From an uncultured Bacteroidota bacterium (GTDB lineage Bacteria > Bacteroidota > Bacteroidia > Bacteroidales > VadinHA17), in assembly GCA_903865465.1 (NCBI GenBank), contig CAIPJU010000982.1, positions 1 through 14,039 of the forward strand: a stretch of 14,039 bases of DNA, written 5' to 3'. A program made the translations under genes and the position numbers. Shown one piece after another: positions 7,336 to 14,039 of the stretch. The notes below the pieces were generated by a model. It had not been told where the DNA came from and did not search any database. It saw nothing but the letters and a program-made list of their open reading frames with translations. The stretch's first letter is position 1. Each line of letters starts with the position of its first letter.

Positions 7336-7597
7336 TGTTTTTAGTCTCTCATTTTCGACAAAATGAATAAAAAATATTATAAAGGTATTGAAATATCCTT
7401 AATAATTCGACTAAATGAACAATTATGCAGTTAATATGGACTTGGTAAATCTTTCATCTTATTCAAATTTTGCATCACAAAAACTTAACATTAATTGTAA
7501 AACGAAAACGCATGTCTGATACCGATCGAAAAAGGAATGAAAAGTTGATTTTCGTAAATGCGGAGGTCAGTCAGGCAAGTAAAATTAAAAATCTAAA
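7336..7597. promoter_or_regulatory. Shared regulatory region between the AraC-type regulator and the efflux operon
   Basis: This AT-rich divergent intergenic region should hold promoters for both directions and the regulator's operators. The hexamer CGAAAA or its complement occurs at 7352-7357, 7503-7508, 7527-7532 and 7549-7554. The last three are spaced 24 and 22 bases apart, roughly two helical turns. These are candidate operator half-sites only. Confidence 0.4.
7441..7472 (+). promoter_or_regulatory. Candidate promoter of the RND efflux operon
   Basis: CTTG (7441-7444) is followed after 20 bases by AAATTTTG (7465-7472). Each box is one mismatch from the Bacteroidota TTTG / TAnnTTTG consensus, and the spacing is correct. 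It would give a leader of roughly 120 bases, which contains three of the CGAAAA-type hexamers. Confidence 0.4.
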
Positions 7598-8641
7598 ATG
7601 ATGAAATTTTTAAAAAGAGTCAGTTTGTTCACCACGATGGCGCTTGTTCTGGTTATATCCATGAGCAGCTGCCAATCGCGGACCATCTCAGCAAAGGAGA
7701 ACCAGCCTTTAAGAGTTAAAACTGAAACAATAAAGGAATCGGATCAGATGAACACCCTGAATTATGTCGGTGTGGTTGAAGACAACTCATCAGTTGCCTT
7801 GAGTTTTTCAGGGATTGGTACAATTGAAAGAATATTTGTCACCGAAGGGCAGCATGTAAGCAGGGGTCAGCTGGTTGCCAGGCTCAATCCGACATCGGCT
7901 AAAAACATGTATGATGCAGCAGAATCATCACTGAAGCAGGCTAAGGATGCTTACGCCAGGATTAAATCCATACATGATAACGGGAGCCTTCCCGAGATCC
8001 AGATGGTTGAGATGGAAACTAAACTTCAGCAGGCCCAGTCGGCTTTCAATATTGCACATAAGAACCTCGAAGACTGTTCTCTTTATTCACCTATGAGCGG
8101 AATTGTCGGGAGAAAGAATGCAGAAGCTGGTGAAAATACAATTGTCGGGAAACAGGTAGTTACCATTTGTGACATCAGCTCGGTGAAAGTAAGGTTTTCA
8201 GTTCCTGAAAGCGAAATAGCCTTAATAGCAGCAAATTGTGAATCGACGATTGCGGTATCGGCAGTGGGAGACAGGAAGTTTTCAGGAAAAGAGCTTGAAA
8301 AAAGTGTTCTGGCAAATCCCGTTTCACACACATATCCTGTTCATATTACTATTTCAAACCCTGATAAGGAGCTTCTCCCGGGGATGGTTTGTAAGGTTGG
8401 AATAAGTCTGGGGGAAAGGGCTCAGTGCATAGTTATTCCTATTGATGCAGTCAGATCTGCTTCCAACGGGCTAAGTTTCGTATGGCTTGTAAAGGATGGC
8501 TTTGTAAAAAGAAGTTTTATCACCACGGGTGAAGCAAGAGGAAACGGGGTTGAGATCAGGAGCGGCCTGACGGCAGGCGACAGCATCATTACCAGAGGGT
8601 ATCAGAAAATCAGTGAAGGCGATAAAATCAGTGTGAAATGA
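7598..8641 (+). CDS. RND efflux periplasmic adaptor (membrane fusion) lipoprotein
   Basis: The 347-residue protein links the RND pump to the outer-membrane channel in the periplasm. A signal peptide (1-24) ends in SMSSC with Cys25 as the probable lipid anchor. It is followed by the first lipoyl half (about 60-98, IERIFVTEGQHVSRGQLVARL), a short alpha-hairpin (about 102-158), the second lipoyl half (about 161-192, LYSPMSGIVGRKNAEAGE), a beta-barrel (about 195-270) and a membrane-proximal domain (about 276-347). This is the AcrA/MexA-type order, but slightly short because the hairpin is brief, as in many Bacteroidota adaptors. The start is ATG 7598; ATG 7601 would serve as well. Its stop overlaps the pump's start as ATGA at 8638-8641, indicating a coupled operon. 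The substrate is unknown. Confidence 0.93.
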   Translation: MMKFLKRVSLFTTMALVLVISMSSCQSRTISAKENQPLRVKTETIKESDQMNTLNYVGVVEDNSSVALSFSGIGTIERIFVTEGQHVSRGQLVARLNPTSAKNMYDAAESSLKQAKDAYARIKSIHDNGSLPEIQMVEMETKLQQAQSAFNIAHKNLEDCSLYSPMSGIVGRKNAEAGENTIVGKQVVTICDISSVKVRFSVPESEIALIAANCESTIAVSAVGDRKFSGKELEKSVLANPVSHTYPVHITISNPDKELLPGMVCKVGISLGERAQCIVIPIDAVRSASNGLSFVWLVKDGFVKRSFITTGEARGNGVEIRSGLTAGDSIITRGYQKISEGDKISVK

Positions 8642-11600
8642 AACGAAAATACTCTATAATCGAATGGGCGATGAGGCATAACTCAATCGTCTTCCTTCTG
8701 GTAGGGCTGATGGTCATCTTTGGAGTAGTAGCCGTTATTATAATGCCAAAACAGGAATTTCCAGGATATACAATACGACAGGGGATAATAGTCGGTGTTT
8801 ACCCGGGTGCAACCTCCGAGGAGGTTGAAAAGCAGCTTGCGGAACCTATAGAACATTTTCTCTTCACCTATCCTGAGGTAAAGCGAGGCTACTCAACGAC
8901 AACTTCGCAGAATGGCATCTGCTATACCATGGTTGAACTGAATGACAATGTAAAAGATAAAGACGAAGTCTGGTCGAAAATCAAACACGGTCTCACCACA
9001 TTGAAAATGCAGCTTCCTACAGGAGTTGTGGCCCTTGTTGCCCAGGATGATTTTGGTGATACTTCTGCACTGCTTCTTGCGATTGAATCTGAAAGCCGGT
9101 CTTACAAGGAGCTTGGCGATTATGCCGATGAACTCCGGAATCGCCTTCGTCGTATTGAATCTGTTTCAAACCTCCGGCTGTATGGCGGACAGAAGGAACA
9201 GATTACTGTACATATTAACCGCGATAAGCTCTCTTCGTACGGAATAAGCGACAAGCTCCTTCTTGCTGAGGTATTCTCGCAGTCGCTTTCACCCGGGGGC
9301 AGCATAAAAAACAACGATGTTGAGATCCCCATACATCTCGGCTCCGTTTACAGCAGTGTTAAGGAGGTTGAAGACCAGATTATTTACAGCGATCCTGAAG
9401 GTAACCTTATCAGGGTGAAAGATGTTGCAAAAGTGGTAAGAGAGTACCCTGAAGATGAAAGTTACATTACCTGTAATGGCAACAGGTCTGTTGTTCTCTC
9501 TGTTGAAATGCGTGAGGGATTCAACATTGTGAAATTCGGGAAAGATGTCGGAGAGGTTCTTGATGAGTATAGAAAGAATAACCTTCCGGTAGATGTTAAC
9601 ATAAGCCGAATCACCGACCAGGCAAAAGTGGTGAATGGTTCAGTTGTTTCATTTCTGCGTGACCTCGGGATGGCAATTCTGGTGATTATAGCTGTTATGA
9701 TGCTTCTGTTCCCTTTCAGATCGGCACTCGTGGCAGCCATTGTTATACCTTTAAATACCTTCATTTCGGTTGGCATAATGTATCTTTTCGGGATACCACT
9801 GAACACTGTGACATTTGCCGCCCTGGTTGTGGTTCTAGGAATGATAGTCGATAATTCAATAGTAATAATCGACGGTTATCTTCATTTGTTGCAGACGGGA
9901 AGCAAGCCCTGGGATGCAGCCGCCGACAGTGCACATAAGTATTTCATGCCCATGATGCTGGCTACTGTATGTATCTGTCTGATCTTCTTTCCTATACTGA
10001 TCCTCTTCAAGGGCCAGTTTGCCGAATTTACCCATTTCTTCCCTTTCACTATTACTATCAACCTGATGATTTCGCTTGTCATGGCTGTGATGGTGATTCC
10101 AATTCTTGAAGTGGCTATCATAAAGCCGCGAAAAGATGAAGCAGGGAACCATGAACAAAAGCGCGCGACTGAAAAAGTACATGCAGCTTATGTAAAGCTA
10201 CTCGACTGGAACTTCCGCCACCCCTGGCTGACTGTATCGGCAGGGGTAATGTCGATTGTGGCAGCTTTGATCCTTGTCCCTCATGTAAAATTCCGTATGA
10301 TGCCAATGGCCGAGAGGGACCAGTTTGCAGTGGAAATATATATGCCCGACGGAACTCCAATTTCAAGGACAGCCAAAGTTGCTGATTCCCTCAGGATTCT
10401 TCTCTCGAAGGATAAAAGAGTGAAGTCGGTTACACAATTTGTGGGAATGTCATCACCTCGGTTTCATATTTCATATGCTCCCAAGATGCCTTCGGACAGC
10501 TATGCCCAGTTTATTATAAATACAGCTTCGCCTGAAGAGACTGAGGCAATGCTGAACCAGTATACCGATCAGTATGCACATTATTTCCCGGAAGCATATG
10601 TAAAATTCAAGCAGATAGATTTTCAGCATGTACCTTCATTTGAACTTCGGTTTTATGGTGATAATACAGAGGATTTGAAAAATGCTGCCGAAAAATTATC
10701 GGCTAAGATGCGGGCAATACCGGAGCTTACAAACGTACGGAGCGACTGGGGCGATAAGCTCCCCGTGATGGACATTCAACTCGACCCCGTGGCTGCCTCT
10801 CAGCTCGGAGTTACCCGTTCGGTTACAGCTGCCAATCTGATGCTGGCTACCGGTAAATTTACAATGGGCTCACTTACTGAGAATAACGAGGCTGTTCCTA
10901 TTGTTCTAAAGACAGATGAAAGGGGAGGTAAAACAACTCTCGAAGACCTTTCAAACATCTATGTATCAACTCTTATTCCGACTGTCAATGTTCCCTTGCG
11001 TCAGATTGCAACTGTGACACCGCGCTGGAGTGAGAACAAAATAATCCACCGTAACGGGATGCGTACCATCACCGTCACTGCTGATTCAAAGCGGGGTGTT
11101 GTTCCTACGAAGCTGCTTTCACAACTTCAGGATGTTCTGGCTAAGGAGATAGGCCCTTCACTTCCCTATGGGGTGAAATACCAGGTTGGCGGGGAGCCGG
11201 AATATAACAAGGACAATCTCTTACCGGTTCTTTATGCCATCATAGCAGCCTTTATGATTATTTTCTTTTTCCTCCTGTTTACCTACGGGAAATTCAAACT
11301 TACCTTTATTTCGCTCTTCACCCTTTTGCTTTTTATGTTCGGGGCAGTATTCGGGCTTTGGATCTCCGGGATGACGGTGGGTCTGACGGCTGTTCTGGGT
11401 CTGATAGGTTTGTTTGGAATTACAGTCAGAAACCTGATACTGATGTTCCAGCATGCAGAACAACGATTTGTAGAGGATGGATGGTCGGCTAAAGATGCAG
11501 CCTACGACGCCGGCAAGCGAAGGATGATCCCTATTTTCCTCACCTCGGCTGCTGCATCAGTAGGAGTAGTGCCAATGATTTTTGCAGGAAGCTCTTTCTG

Positions 11601-11706
11601 GGCCCCGGTTGGCATTGTAATATTCGCCGGCGGCCTCTTCCTCCTCCTGATGACTATAACAATTCTTCCCGTACTCTATTGGAAATTAAATGAAAAGAAA
11701 AAATGA
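8638..11706 (+). CDS. RND family efflux pump, inner-membrane subunit
   Basis: The 1022-residue product is a proton-driven AcrB-fold transporter working as a trimer. TM1 lies near 17-36, TM2-6 near 343-492, TM7 near 532-548 and TM8-12 near 862-1013, with two large periplasmic loops (about 37-340 and 550-860). The opening P-x-x-E-F-P motif (PKQEFP, 37-42) and the G-ATSEEVE motif (57-64) are family hallmarks. The TM4 relay motif is GMIVDNSIVIID (401-412), giving one Asp (D405) and Asn406 where AcrB has two Asp. In TM10 the AcrB lysine (GLSAKNAIL) is Arg931 (GITVRNLIL). The length is typical of the HAE group, and no heavy-metal CzcA signature was identified, so an organic substrate is more likely than metal. 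It overlaps both neighbours by 4 bases (ATGA). Confidence 0.95.
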   Translation: MKRKYSIIEWAMRHNSIVFLLVGLMVIFGVVAVIIMPKQEFPGYTIRQGIIVGVYPGATSEEVEKQLAEPIEHFLFTYPEVKRGYSTTTSQNGICYTMVELNDNVKDKDEVWSKIKHGLTTLKMQLPTGVVALVAQDDFGDTSALLLAIESESRSYKELGDYADELRNRLRRIESVSNLRLYGGQKEQITVHINRDKLSSYGISDKLLLAEVFSQSLSPGGSIKNNDVEIPIHLGSVYSSVKEVEDQIIYSDPEGNLIRVKDVAKVVREYPEDESYITCNGNRSVVLSVEMREGFNIVKFGKDVGEVLDEYRKNNLPVDVNISRITDQAKVVNGSVVSFLRDLGMAILVIIAVMMLLFPFRSALVAAIVIPLNTFISVGIMYLFGIPLNTVTFAALVVVLGMIVDNSIVIIDGYLHLLQTGSKPWDAAADSAHKYFMPMMLATVCICLIFFPILILFKGQFAEFTHFFPFTITINLMISLVMAVMVIPILEVAIIKPRKDEAGNHEQKRATEKVHAAYVKLLDWNFRHPWLTVSAGVMSIVAALILVPHVKFRMMPMAERDQFAVEIYMPDGTPISRTAKVADSLRILLSKDKRVKSVTQFVGMSSPRFHISYAPKMPSDSYAQFIINTASPEETEAMLNQYTDQYAHYFPEAYVKFKQIDFQHVPSFELRFYGDNTEDLKNAAEKLSAKMRAIPELTNVRSDWGDKLPVMDIQLDPVAASQLGVTRSVTAANLMLATGKFTMGSLTENNEAVPIVLKTDERGGKTTLEDLSNIYVSTLIPTVNVPLRQIATVTPRWSENKIIHRNGMRTITVTADSKRGVVPTKLLSQLQDVLAKEIGPSLPYGVKYQVGGEPEYNKDNLLPVLYAIIAAFMIIFFFLLFTYGKFKLTFISLFTLLLFMFGAVFGLWISGMTVGLTAVLGLIGLFGITVRNLILMFQHAEQRFVEDGWSAKDAAYDAGKRRMIPIFLTSAAASVGVVPMIFAGSSFWAPVGIVIFAGGLFLLLMTITILPVLYWKLNEKKK

Positions 11707-13043
11707 AAAAATTAATATATATAATGTTTCTCTTCCTGCCTGTTATGGCTTCTGCACAGTCATACACGCTTCAAAAGTGCCTTGAACTGGCGATTAAAAA
11801 CAGCTATGACCTTAAGAACAGCAATCTTGACTTTCAGATGGCCGATCAGACAAGAAAAGAAGCCTTCACGAAATATTTTCCATCGGTTTCGGCGAACGGA
11901 GCTGCCTTTGATGCCAATAATTATTTCATCGATGAAAAGGTCGACCTGACACCCTTTGCTGCAGTCTTTGCCCACATGGGCCTTGACCCGGCAACACTGG
12001 GATTGCCCTCTTCCATCCCGATAAAAAAGATCAACAACGGAGTAGTTGGCTTGGTATCGGCTGTTCAACCTTTGTATACAGGGGGCCAGATCATCAATGG
12101 AAACAGGCTTGCAAAAGTTGGTGTCGATGTCAGCCGGCTTAAAATATCACTATCCGAAAATGAAGTTATTTCAAAAACGGAGGAGTATTTCTGGCAGATA
12201 GTGTCGCTTAAGGAAAAATTAAATACTCTCGATGTTGTCGGCAGGCAACTTGAGGAACTTCACAAAACGGCAGGGGCTGCAGTGGCAGCAGGTGTCACCA
12301 CACGAAACGACCTGCTTCGTGTAGAGCTTCAGCAACAGAATATTGAGAGCTCAAGGATTAAGGCAGAAAACGGAATCAAAGTTTACAAGCTTCTGATCTG
12401 CAACCTCACTGGGCTTGAGAAGGAGGGTTTCGATATCACTGTTTCAGATTTTAGTAATGTTAAAAATCCGGATGAATACTTTATTGCTACCAAGGAAGGA
12501 ATCAAAGGCAGAACAGAGACAAAACTGCTTGAAAAGAGTGTTGAGGCAACATCGTTGCAGCATAAAATGGCTATTGGCAAAAATATGCCTGTCGTAGCGG
12601 CAGGTGCAGGATATCTTTACCATAATATGCTCGACAAAGATGCAAAAATCGGAATGGTATTCGCAACAGTTTCCATTCCTCTTAGCTCATGGTGGGGCGG
12701 TTCGCATGAAATCAGGCGTGAAAAATACAATCAGGAAAAGGCTGAAAACCAGAAGAAGAATATGGAGGAGATGATGGCCGTAGATATTGAGACGAAGTGG
12801 GACCAGCTGGTGGAATCATTTCTTCAGGTTCAGGTTCCAAAAAAATCGATAGAGTCAGCAACTGAAAACCTGCGAATAAGTAATGATTATTACAAGGCAG
12901 GTACGGTTTCGCTGACAAACCTGCTGGAGGCCCAGACCCTGATGCAGCAGAGCCGCGATCAGTATACCGACGCATGTACTTCATATTATCTGAAGCTTAC
13001 ACCATATCTTCAGGCAACCGGAAGAAACAGCCCTGTCAATTGA
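11703..13043 (+). CDS. TolC-like outer-membrane efflux factor
   Basis: The 446-residue product is the outer-membrane channel of the tripartite pump. A signal peptide (1-19, ending MASAQS) is followed by the family opening YTLQKCLELAIKNSYDLK (21-38). Two OEP repeats follow: the first with VQPLYTGGQIINGNRLAK (121-138), and the second with VSIPLSSWWGGSHEIRREK (323-341) at the equivalent position. Long helices line about 145-230 and 340-430, with NDYYKAGTVSLTNLLEAQT (394-412) as the usual signature near the end. The N-terminus lacks a lipobox, so the protein is not lipid-anchored. An insertion-like hydrophobic loop at about 80-112 sits where the first beta-hairpin would cross the membrane. It is the last gene of the operon, overlapping the pump gene as ATGA. 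The stop codon sits in the loop of a strong hairpin. Confidence 0.94.
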   Translation: MKKLIYIMFLFLPVMASAQSYTLQKCLELAIKNSYDLKNSNLDFQMADQTRKEAFTKYFPSVSANGAAFDANNYFIDEKVDLTPFAAVFAHMGLDPATLGLPSSIPIKKINNGVVGLVSAVQPLYTGGQIINGNRLAKVGVDVSRLKISLSENEVISKTEEYFWQIVSLKEKLNTLDVVGRQLEELHKTAGAAVAAGVTTRNDLLRVELQQQNIESSRIKAENGIKVYKLLICNLTGLEKEGFDITVSDFSNVKNPDEYFIATKEGIKGRTETKLLEKSVEATSLQHKMAIGKNMPVVAAGAGYLYHNMLDKDAKIGMVFATVSIPLSSWWGGSHEIRREKYNQEKAENQKKNMEEMMAVDIETKWDQLVESFLQVQVPKKSIESATENLRISNDYYKAGTVSLTNLLEAQTLMQQSRDQYTDACTSYYLKLTPYLQATGRNSPVN

Positions 13044-13055
13044 TGGCAGGGGCTG
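13028..13055 (+). terminator. Stem-loop spanning the stop codon of the outer-membrane factor gene
   Basis: CAGCCCTGTCA (13028-13038) pairs with TGGCAGGGGCTG (13044-13055): 11 pairs including one G-T pair, with a single bulged G, around the loop ATTGA. The TGA stop (13041-13043) lies in that loop. No T-run follows, so it is a hairpin at the operon end rather than a textbook terminator. The next 229 bases, up to the small gene at 13285, hold nothing else I can support. Confidence 0.5.
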
Positions 13056-13272
13056 GGTGTAATAGTCCTGATTAATTGAGTATCGAGTGTGCCATAGGTT
13101 ATAGAATCATTATCAATATAGGATATCCGTTGAGTAATTTCCCGACCTCTAACGGACTAATCTTCAAAATTCAGGACTTGGGGGATTCATGATATGCGGT
13201 AATAGAGAATGAGATACGCATCATCCTGATAATTAATATTGAGGTAAATGTAATATAGGCTATGTTAATGAG

Positions 13273-13280
13273 TACCTTTG
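13273..13280 (+). promoter_or_regulatory. Promoter -7 box just ahead of the small gene
   Basis: TACCTTTG matches the Bacteroidota TAnnTTTG box exactly and is followed by C, as in many such promoters. The usual upstream TTTG is not clear; AATG at 13247-13250, 22 bases upstream, is the nearest candidate. The box ends 4 bases before the ATG at 13285, so transcription would start at or next to the start codon. Confidence 0.5.
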
Positions 13281-13284
13281 CGCC

Positions 13285-13461
13285 ATGAGTCATGAAATAA
13301 TAATACCAGAACATTTTCCTGAGTTAAAAGAGGAAAATATACAGGCTGCCGCTAAACGCAGAGAGAAATATTCGCTTCGCAGGGATCTGCTTGCAGAGGA
13401 GAATAACAGGGCGATAATACAGCGGATACAGAGAGACAAGGAGAAGCCGGGTCAGGAGTAG
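13285..13461 (+). CDS. Small charged helical protein of unknown function
   Basis: The frame of 58 codons starts at ATG 13285 and ends at TAG 13459-13461. The product, starting MSHEIIIPEHFPELKEEN, is rich in Lys, Arg and Glu and reads as one long amphipathic or charged helix from about residue 13 to 54 (repeated K, R, E, L spacing). It has no signal peptide, membrane segment or cysteines. I do not recognise the family. Evidence that it is real: an exact TAnnTTTG box just upstream, a convincing terminator 45 bases downstream, and a composition resembling a folded or coiled peptide. Against it: its size and the lack of a leader. It stands alone between the efflux operon and the convergent TPR gene. 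There is no alternative in-frame start codon. Confidence 0.5.
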   Translation: MSHEIIIPEHFPELKEENIQAAAKRREKYSLRRDLLAEENNRAIIQRIQRDKEKPGQE

Positions 13462-13505
13462 GGGAAAGAGCTGTTTCGGTATTGTCTTATTGAATTAATC
13501 TATGT

Positions 13506-13525
13506 GAGCCGGTGCGGTTCTTTTT
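13506..13525 (+). terminator. Rho-independent terminator after the small gene
   Basis: GAGCCG (13506-13511) pairs with CGGTTC (13515-13520) around a GTG loop, six pairs including one G-T, and is followed directly by TTTTT. It suits transcription from the left, ending the 13285-13461 unit. Confidence 0.65.
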
Positions 13526-13600
13526 GGGATCGCTTTGGCTTTACTTATTTATAAATGTAATTGTTGGCAGACAGCACTGGTAGAAAACTGCAACAGCAAT

Positions 13601-13655
13601 AAAAAGGGGAGAATGGAGGATTCGGTTTTTTCACCTGGTCATACTCATTCTCACC
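13601..13655 (-). terminator. Probable terminator of the TPR-protein gene
   Basis: On the minus strand, GGTGAGAATG (13655-13646) pairs with CATTCTCCCC (13615-13606) with one mismatch, and TTTTT (13605-13601) follows. The loop is long, 30 bases. It lies 18 bases beyond the TPR gene's stop, in the right orientation. Confidence 0.45.
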
Positions 13656-13672
13656 TTCTTTTGAATATTGTT

Positions 13673-14039
13673 CTATTTACATTTCAGGATTGTTCTCTGG
13701 GCTTTTGAGGGCTCGGCAAATTGACCGAACATAGCATTCTTAAAAGTTTCACAGGCCTCAGCAGTCTCTCCTTTTCCAGCCTGGGCCAGAGCAAGCTGAA
13801 AGTAGAATTTCGCTTTAGCTTCAGGAGCGCCTGTTTCCAGATCGAGACCTTTCTGAGCGTAGCTTGCTCCATTGTCGAAATTCTTCTGCTTATTGTATAC
13901 ATCGGCATAGAAGTAGAAAAGATCCTTGTCGTCGCCATATTTTGCTGCCTTATTGAGAAGATTCAAAGCCTCATCAAGATTATTTGCCTGGCTGGCTTTG
14001 GATCCTGCAGCACGAAAATATTCAAGCGCCATTAAAGAG
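13673..14039 (-). CDS. TPR-repeat protein, 3' part only
   Basis: The visible part has about 121 residues and runs off the right edge: the frame stays open through the two codons upstream of the ATG at 14032, so the true start is probably outside. It contains tetratricopeptide-like helix pairs, for example NLDEALNLLNKAAKYGDDKD (residues 18-37 from that ATG), then LFYFYADVYNKQKNFDNGAS and KFYFQLALAQAGKGETAEAC, with the TPR pattern of small and large hydrophobic residues at fixed spacing. Such repeats mediate protein-protein contacts; no partner or function can be named. The C-terminus, ending TILKCK, is complete. It is convergent with the small gene at 13285. Confidence 0.8.
   Translation of the reverse strand, partial: SLMALEYFRAAGSKASQANNLDEALNLLNKAAKYGDDKDLFYFYADVYNKQKNFDNGASYAQKGLDLETGAPEAKAKFYFQLALAQAGKGETAEACETFKNAMFGQFAEPSKAQRTILKCK

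Noticed and set aside
9856..10366. Several minus-strand frames inside the RND pump gene.
   Set aside because: They are shadows of a long, well-conserved coding frame and have no domain content of their own.
1..14039. Toxin-antitoxin, defence, CRISPR or phage modules.
   Set aside because: No direct-repeat array, nuclease motif, integrase or paired small toxin-antitoxin genes were seen. The one tiny gene at 13285 has no partner.

Overview
The window looks like chromosomal DNA from a member of the Bacteroidota, probably an environmental Bacteroidales-like lineage. The supporting signs are promoter boxes close to the Bacteroidota TTTG / TAnnTTTG pattern, no Shine-Dalgarno sites ahead of the genes, a lipoprotein whose lipid-anchor cysteine is followed by KKDDD, and a solo IS66-type element. 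I saw no tRNA, rRNA, CRISPR array or phage genes. The lineage call is inference from these features, not from a marker gene.

Layout. Positions 1-818 carry a small lipoprotein gene, then degenerate DNA with a short signal-peptide-like ORF. Positions 819-2446 are a complete IS66-family insertion sequence (one transposase gene on the minus strand, matching terminal inverted repeats starting GTAAC, no visible target duplication). Positions 2447-2840 are AT-rich intergenic DNA with a cluster of short CTCCGTGTAAC repeats. Positions 2841-6354 hold two overlapping ABC exporter half-transporter genes that most likely form a heterodimer. A convergent AraC-family regulator gene (6418-7335, minus strand) follows. 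Back-to-back with it is a three-gene operon, 7598-13043, encoding a periplasmic adaptor lipoprotein, an RND inner-membrane pump and a TolC-like outer-membrane factor, joined by two ATGA stop/start overlaps. The right end has a tiny unrecognised gene (13285-13461) with a promoter-like box almost touching its start codon, two facing terminators, and the 3' part of a TPR-protein gene running off the window.

How the genes fit together. The RND operon encodes a complete tripartite efflux system across both membranes, and the divergent AraC-type regulator is the obvious candidate to control it from the 262-base shared intergenic region. The ABC pair is a separate exporter. Its two subunits carry complementary motif losses that all fall in one of the two ATP sites, the signature of asymmetric heterodimeric ABC exporters.

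I did not find a clearly new system here. The points most worth a second look are the asymmetric ABC pair, the altered proton-relay residues of the RND pump, the near-leaderless small gene at the right end, the hairpin spanning the stop codon of the outer-membrane factor gene, the repeat cluster at 2512-2630, and the IS66 element lacking a target duplication beside a possible gene remnant.
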